Part shown: positions 58,568 to 64,000 of the stretch, piece after piece | Layout: each line of letters opens with the position of its first letter | Numbering within the stretch: position 1 is the stretch's first letter | DNA from: Desmodesmus armatus | Lineage: Eukaryota > Chlorophyta > Chlorophyceae > Sphaeropleales > Scenedesmaceae | Length of the DNA stretch: 64,000 bases | Direction: 5' to 3' | NCBI GenBank assembly: GCA_007449985.2 | Contig: VIIQ02000020.1 | Location: 558,001 to 622,000 of the forward strand | Position numbers and translations under genes: made by a program | The notes under the pieces: generated by a model | Databases searched by the model: none | Told to the model about the DNA's origin: nothing | The model's input: only the letters and a program-made list of their open reading frames with translations

Positions 58568-61500
58568 AGAGAGAGAGAAGGGGGGGGGAGCCAGAGCGAG
58601 AGACAGAGACGGAGCCTAATGTAGGCCTGAGGCCCACAGCCCCATGCGGGGCGCGACAATTGCAGCGACAATGCGTGTCATCCTGCAGGTGTGACACCAA
58701 ACTGTGACGGCCTGCAGCTACATATGCTTGTTAGCCTGCATGTGTGTCATACAACATGCAGTTATGTAAGGTGTCAACACACACGCCCACTGAGTGTTGT
58801 GATGCACCCAACTAACAGATCCCGTATTATGTCAAGTATGCTGGTAAGCCAGCATTAATGCTGGCTGCATGGCAACACCCTTTACAGCAGCATACCTGTC
58901 TGCAGCGTGCTTGGAAGTAGGTCTTGACCCAGCACAAGGCGGAAACCAAGCCCTTCGAAGCCTTGCTTCTGCCGGTCCTTGATGGCGCCATCAGGTTGTT
59001 CCTGATGCACCCTGAAAGCTCCTGAAACAACAACGACAACAAGACATGCCCGGCAGTGCGGAGATAGTGAGAAGGACAGGGAGGGCCGGTGGCAAGACAA
59101 CAAAGGCAGCGCACGTAGCCAACTAGTCAGCAACAAGTAGGCAAGCGAACATGCAAACACCACCCAGGTGCAACCCAGTGGTAAGACACTCACAAAACCA
59201 TGACTGCAGCAGGTGCATCCCAATATGGGCCCAAGTCTGTTATTCCTCACCTGGTGTTGCAGCATACACCATCAGGTCTGGCACAGGCTGGTCCAGACGA
59301 GCCAAGTGGATGGGCAGTTCAGCACAATGGCCGCCGCTCGCAGCACGATGTATAGTGCCTCGCCGTCAGGCAACGCTGGCAGGCCATCCAGTGGGCGCTG
59401 TGCCTCCAGGTGCTCTTCCACGGCCTGCCAGTAGGTGTTGCTGGGTGTGGGAGTGTCGCCTGCACCGCCGGGATGCACTGCTTCTGCAGGGACAGCCTGC
59501 AGCAGGGAGGGTGGCAACACACACAGAGATGAGACCAAACATGATTTGCAGCCGCGGTGGCTGCCACTACACTTTGCGGCTTCGAGGAAGCCTTCCAACA
59601 GCATATTCTAGCGGCAGCACTTCAGCACAGGGTGGCTGCACTGACAGCATCAGCAGTACAATGGTTGCAGCAAGTGTGACCCACCTCATCCTGCTCTGTG
59701 AGCGACTGGTCAGGGTTAGCTGGGCGCCTGCCAGCTAACCCTGACCCAGCTAACCCTGCTGGGGGTGCCTGCGCAGCTGCACTGCCACCCCCAGCACTGC
59801 TGCCACTGCTGCCAAAGGTGCTTTCCCACACCCTAGGCAGCACATGTGCTGGGTTGGCTGTTTCCCCCACGGCCTTCACCGCCTGCAGTGCGGCACACAC
59901 ACAAGGTTCACTCAACAGTATGGACACGACTTGAGACACGCATGCATGTGTGTAGTAGCCCACACCCTGAAAGACAGGATACTTGTCACAGCCAGGGTAG
60001 TATTGGTGGGAGGTCTGGCAAACTAGACGTGCGTCCCTGTGTCAGCAAACCCCATTATCATAGGTCTTTCAAGCGTGCTCACCGCCATCAGCTTCTTCAC
60101 ACCGACGTAGCCATGCGAGTCCACAGCCAGAGCTGCACGGATTGCTACTGCCCAGTCTTTGTCCTCAAACCGGGCCATGTGGGGCATGAGGTTCAAGTGC
60201 TGGCTTGCTGCAGCTGCAATGTACTCCTTGGGGCCGTATTCAGCGGTGAAGGCTGCAAAGGTGGGCTCGCTGTCATCAGGGGGCTCCTCATCAGCTGCCG
60301 CTGCTGCTGCCGCTGCTTCGCTGCTGCCCTTAGACTGCCTGCGGTACACCTTGCGACGCCTGGTGCCCTGCTGCTGCTGCACGCCTGTGGGGGGTGTTGG
60401 GCCAAAGAACGTCCACATCTTGTGCTTCTCATACCAGTCCTTCAGGGTGCTGCAGCAGCACATCAAAGCATGACACAGCACAGCACAGCATGTGTTACAA
60501 GATGACAAGCACCGCTTGTGCATGGGTATCAGCACCGTCAGCTGGAAAATCCATTGTTGTCGGCACTGTTGCCCTTGAAGCTGCCCATGTAGCGTTAATG
60601 ATGCGAGCAGAGCAGCATCAGCTGCCACAGTCACACTCAGGGTGTTCACTCCACAAACCTCACCTTGAGGTGGAGGCAACAGCTGCACTGTGGACCTTGC
60701 CAGGGTCTGCGTCGGGCTTCAGCTTGTCCCACCATAGAGGTCGGCCTGCTGTGTCTGAGCTGGGCAGATCAGCAGCCTTGGTGATGCCTTCTGGCGGGGC
60801 CACCATGTGGAAGAAGTCTTGGGCCAGCTGCTCGAAGAGGTCATCGTTGTAGGGCAGCTTCTTGCCAAACACAGCGTAGCCCACCTGCGCACAGGTGAAG
60901 GAGAAGCATGACATATAGACAAGCAAACCCTGTCAGCAAGCAGACACATGAAAAAGAAAACCAACCCGGCTGCTGTGCTGTGCCGCCCTCCCATGTTGTT
61001 TCGTCAAACACACAAGCACGCAAAGTCCAGACGTGCATTGCGGTATTTGACAACTGCGGTTGGTGGAAAGGCCATTCAGTTACAGTCACCACTGCCAAAC
61101 TGGTCTGGCTGTGCGCAAAGCAGGTAACCCCAGACTCGACTGGTTTGGTGTACCTGCAGTGCCAGCTGGTATGGCTGCAGCTTCATGTACCACACGGCTT
61201 GCAGCATAGGGTGCTTCAGGTTCTTCTGCAGGTGCTGGCTGACGTTCAGGTCACCTGCATAGTGCACAGCAACACGCAGGAACAGCAAAGGCAGCACAGC
61301 AACATGTTGACAGCACTATCTTGTTCAGGGGACATTGGCATCACGCTGTAGGGTGGCCTGAATCTGCTGAGGAAAGGCCCACAATGCTTGCAAGCAAGTT
61401 TGCGTGTACAGGTGGCTGCAGCTAATGCCTGTGTGTGAGAGGGCCGTTTGCTGGGGTCCTGAATTGCTTACAGCTCACCAAGGAACGACTTGATCTTCTG

Positions 61501-61836
61501 CTCAAGTTCAGTGCCTTCCAGCTGTAAGGTGCTGGCCAAGAACTCCTTCAGCTGAGTGTCGGGAGCCTGCATGGAGGCCTGATGGGGCCCGCCGCCACAC
61601 TCCTTGCACTTCTGCAGCATACCAACGCCATACTTCCCCAAGCTGCGCAGCTGCCCCTCGCTTCCGACCTCCTGGAGGCCTCCAGGACAGCGCTTACGGG
61701 GCCTCTGCTGCTGTGGCTTCTTCCCCTTTTTCCGCTTGCCCCTCTGTGGCTGATCCTGCACTTCTGTCTCATCATCACTGCTGTCCACGTCATCGGGGTC
61801 AAGCTGGGAGCTGACATCAAAGTCAGACTCAGCCAT
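56618..61836 (-). CDS. large uncharacterised multi-exon protein
   Basis: Exons (minus): 61836-61479, 61254-61154, 60884-60664, 60449-60083, 59882-59685, 59496-59251, 59021-58896, 58370-58060, 57705-57454, about 57310-57150, and about 56863-56618. Phases agree to 59685. Exon 59496-59251 is one base short (IVLRAAAIVL must continue as ELPIHLARLDQPVPDLMVYA). Junctions around 57454-56863 are unresolved. The start MAESDFDVSS is followed by an acidic then Lys/Arg-rich region and a CKECGG motif. Other recognisable segments are WYMKLQPYQLAL, LFEQLAQDFFHMVAPPEG, an Ala-rich linker, MPHMARFEDKDWAVAIRAAL, VLDESDFVKPDLLDVLDE and LVSDGMTAWGAAQRVLLALK. No family recognised. It is divergent from a DUF4218-like transposon gene, so it may be the second protein of the same element. 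Confidence 0.5.
58436..58590 (+). repeat. GGGA / (GA)n microsatellite
   Basis: GGGA tetramers pass into a long GA run and then poly-G, inside an intron (58371-58895) of the uncharacterised minus-strand gene. It opens long artefactual frames on both strands. Confidence 0.9.
59709..59745. repeat. perfect 15-bp inverted repeat inside a coding exon
   Basis: GTCAGGGTTAGCTGG (59709-59723), a 7-base loop, and its exact reverse complement (59731-59745). A further AGCTAACCCTG follows. It lies within exon 59685-59882. Confidence 0.8.
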
Positions 61837-61846
61837 GCCACCTGGT

Positions 61847-61848
<2 letters not shown>

Positions 61849-61879
<31 letters not shown>

Positions 61880-61880
61880 C
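61849..61880 (+). repeat. (CAG)n upstream of the minus-strand start
   Basis: About eleven CAG triplets, 13 bases from the ATG at 61836; probably in the 5' leader or an upstream intron end of the minus gene. Confidence 0.9.
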
Positions 61881-62398
61881 AGCAGCATGTGCAGAAATGA
61901 GGGATCCACATGCTGGGTTGGCTGTGATCTGCCTGATCTGTCTATACACTGTGCAGATCAATGCCTTGCTGCCTGCTCACAAAGCAGTCTTGCATCTCTG
62001 TTGCAAGCATACTGCCTGCCTTGTGCTGTGCTGCTGTTGCTGTGGGTTGCTGTTCTCGTGTTGCTCAGGAACTGCTGGTGCACAGCTAGCTGTGCTAGAA
62101 CATGTTGCTCAACAACCTTGCTGCAGAAGGCACCCACCTCAACCGCCTGTCTCGTCTTGCCTCAATGGCTCGGGTTGACGGTTGAAGCAGCAGGGTGCTG
62201 GAATGGAAAGAGCAGATGGCACGTAGCTTGGTTCTTGCGTGGCTCAGATCGTCTGTTGTGAAGCTGGCCTGACTTAATTTTGAAACGTGAAGGTCCTCTT
62301 CGCCTTGCGCGCTGGCCGCAAAAAGGCTGCCACGCGCTTTGTATACGTGTAAATAGCTCAGAACGGGCTTCAGAACGCCTTTCTCGGTAAACACTCTT
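61881..62398. promoter_or_regulatory. intergenic between divergent genes
   Basis: Promoter side of the 56618-61836 gene and of the plus-strand gene to the right. A hairpin (62371-62414) straddles its right edge. No coding sequence supported. Confidence 0.3.
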
Positions 62399-62414
62399 AT
62401 GACAAGGCGTTCTG
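62371..62414. repeat. 11-bp perfect inverted repeat
   Basis: CAGAACGCCTT (62371-62381) and AAGGCGTTCTG (62404-62414) with a 22-base loop. A related AGAACGGGCTT lies just upstream at about 62360. Confidence 0.75.
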
Positions 62415-64000
62415 TATGCCACCCATTTACTGGGATGAGGCGTTCCACCCACCACCCTAATAATGAGGAGCAGTTGCAGCAGCAGCCTTGGCGCATGAGC
62501 CCCACAGATCAGGCAGCAGCTGAGACATGTCTTTGGGACATTGTTGCAGCATCGGACTCGAGGATGACAGGCAGCCGCTTTACAAGGCTGTTTTCCGCCA
62601 GCAAGAAGAAGAAGCTGCATAGCAGCTTTGTGCTGGCAGGCCCCTTTGGTAAGCGGCTGCTGCAGAGCTACGAAGCAAAGCAGATGCAGCATGTGGCTTG
62701 TTTGGAGGCAAGGGTGTACACACAGCTGTAGTTATCTCGGTAATTGCGCGCACCCACACTGGCCGCGGCATCCATGGCAGTGCCACTGACAACAGTACAT
62801 GCTGTCGGCCACCATTTGCAGAGACTGTTCAACAGCTGCTGATGGCTGCCTGTCCCTGCTGTTCGGACTGCTGCGCGCAGGCCTTTACCTGCTCAACAGT
62901 TGTGACGACATGGGGCTCGAGCAGAAGGCAGCATATGGTCAGGTTTTGATAGCCTGCAACTGCCTGCAGCGCAAACACTTCACAGCCACGCAGCTTCAGG
63001 ACACACGTGGGGAGGTGCTGCTAGCGGTGTGCATGGTGGAGGCATACCTGCCCGCCAACGAGCTTGACTACAAGCTGCACCTGCTGCGGCACCTCGCACA
63101 GCACATAGCAGACACAGGCCCATCCTGGGTAACCTCTATGTTTGTGTATGAGAGCATGTGGGCCCGGTTGGTCGACTGGGCCACCAACATGGCAGCACCA
63201 GAGCTGACATTGCTCAGGTCTTTTGCCGACTATGAGCTTGCAATGTTTGCTTACTGGCGGGATCCTACTGTGTTTAACCTGCCAGAGTTGCAGCAGTTCA
63301 CGCAGGAGTTTGTCCAGGATGCAGTGCACCGCTACCAGCTGCCCATCAGCGCACCCACAGATGACACTGCAGTGCCAGAGGTGCAGCTGAAAGGTCTGCA
63401 GAACGGGAGGCTGGACGCACAGCTGCGTGGCAGGGTGCGCCTTGCCCTGCACCAGTACTACATGGAGTACGAGCCAGGGTGAGTTGCTGGGCGAGGGTAT
63501 CAGCGGGAGAAATGGGTGCGGGGTTGCAGCTGCTGCCAGCATTGGGGGGTGGGGGGCATGTGACTATAAGTGTAGGCCAGTCGCATGAGTTTGCATGCAT
63601 GCATGCCAAATAGGGTTTGTGCATGCTCAGCTGGGTACTGCAGCCGGTGGCAGCTGGTGTTTGTTTGGCAAGGTGCTTCGCACTGTAGGGATCCTCCTCC
63701 AATGTGTATGTGTGTCTGATGCATATATATTCGTTACAAGTGCTTCTGCCATGCTCGGTCTGTCTGTGTGCAGGTACCTGGATCTGTTCAAGACCTTCCT
63801 ACACTCCTGGTACCAAGGGCTGTCCGCAGCACAGAAGGCCGGACTGAGGATTGACCGCAGCAATGCACACCTGCTGGGTTACCGGTGCAGGATTAGTGAC
63901 CTGCACCAGGCACTGAACAAGTGGCCTGAGTGGGTGCGCCAGCAACAGCAGCAGCTGCAGCAGGCGCCAGACTCCGGCCACACACCGGCACAGTTACAGC
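62399..64000 (+). CDS. DUF4218-like transposon protein (CACTA/EnSpm type), partial
   Basis: Exons: about 62399-62710 (KKKLHSSFVLAGPFGKRLL), 62796-63478, and 63774 to the window edge. The middle exon carries SCDDMGLEQKAAYGQVLIAC, FTATQLQDTRGEVLLAVCMVEAYLP, LDYKLHLLRHLAQHIADTGP, MFVYESMWARLVDWATNMAAPE and ADYELAMFAYW. This order parallels the DUF4218 domain found after the tnp2 transposase domain of CACTA elements (LE-FPP, HL-HL, GP, MYP-ER, N-A-PE). The 63478/63774 junction agrees in phase (GG|G). The catalytic part is not seen; either it lies upstream in unresolved exons or this is a stand-alone fragment. The start codon is uncertain and the gene continues beyond the window. Confidence 0.5.

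Noticed and set aside
58393..58707. Glu/Arg-rich plus frame and Leu/Ser-rich minus frame
   Set aside because: Artefact of the GA microsatellite.

Overview
The window looks like nuclear DNA of a chlorophycean green alga of the Chlamydomonas/Volvox/Haematococcus type; the species cannot be named from sequence alone. Supporting signs are intron-rich genes with GTGAGT-type donors, TGTAA poly(A) signals, many CTG/CAG runs and poly-Ala/poly-Gln coding stretches, an intronless octotricopeptide-like (OPR) RAP-domain protein, an Aurora-like kinase of the green-algal type, and KDZ and mariner-like transposons. Exon models below were built by hand from splice consensus, phase agreement and recalled family patterns; no search was run.

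Left part (1-10 kb): two head-to-head paralogous genes for small secreted cysteine-rich peptides (52-776 minus, 1216-2029 plus), then a long plus-strand gene of many tiny exons for a secreted peptidase-C39-like protein (3546-9849). 9.85-15.3 kb holds no gene I can support.

Middle part (15.3-39.8 kb): four consecutive minus-strand housekeeping-type genes: an Aurora-like protein kinase (about 15633-22916), a DUF1279/FAM210-type organelle membrane protein (24675-27558), the ribosome-biogenesis factor ESF2/ABT1 (29180-32236) and proteasome subunit beta-5 (32527-36253). All four carry incomplete extra copies of their own exons lying beside the parent exon, often next to poly-G/C tracts. A divergent plus-strand gene encodes a 1022-residue OPR/RAP organelle RNA-binding candidate (36769-39837).

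Right part (40-64 kb): mostly mobile-element material. It holds a KDZ transposase (40208-45733), a roughly 550-bp satellite array (46541-48700), a zinc-binding/Ala-rich/RGG protein (49275-52087 minus) and a Tc1/mariner-like transposase (53649-55988). The intron of that transposase contains an intact antisense ORF resembling a Vsr/EDxHD-type nuclease with zinc-binding cysteines. Last come a large uncharacterised minus-strand gene (about 56618-61836) and a divergent DUF4218-like transposon gene that runs off the right edge.

Several otherwise intact exons need exactly one extra base to keep frame (near 1913, 7380, 51230, 54033 and 59320). They are flagged because they may be assembly indels rather than true mutations.
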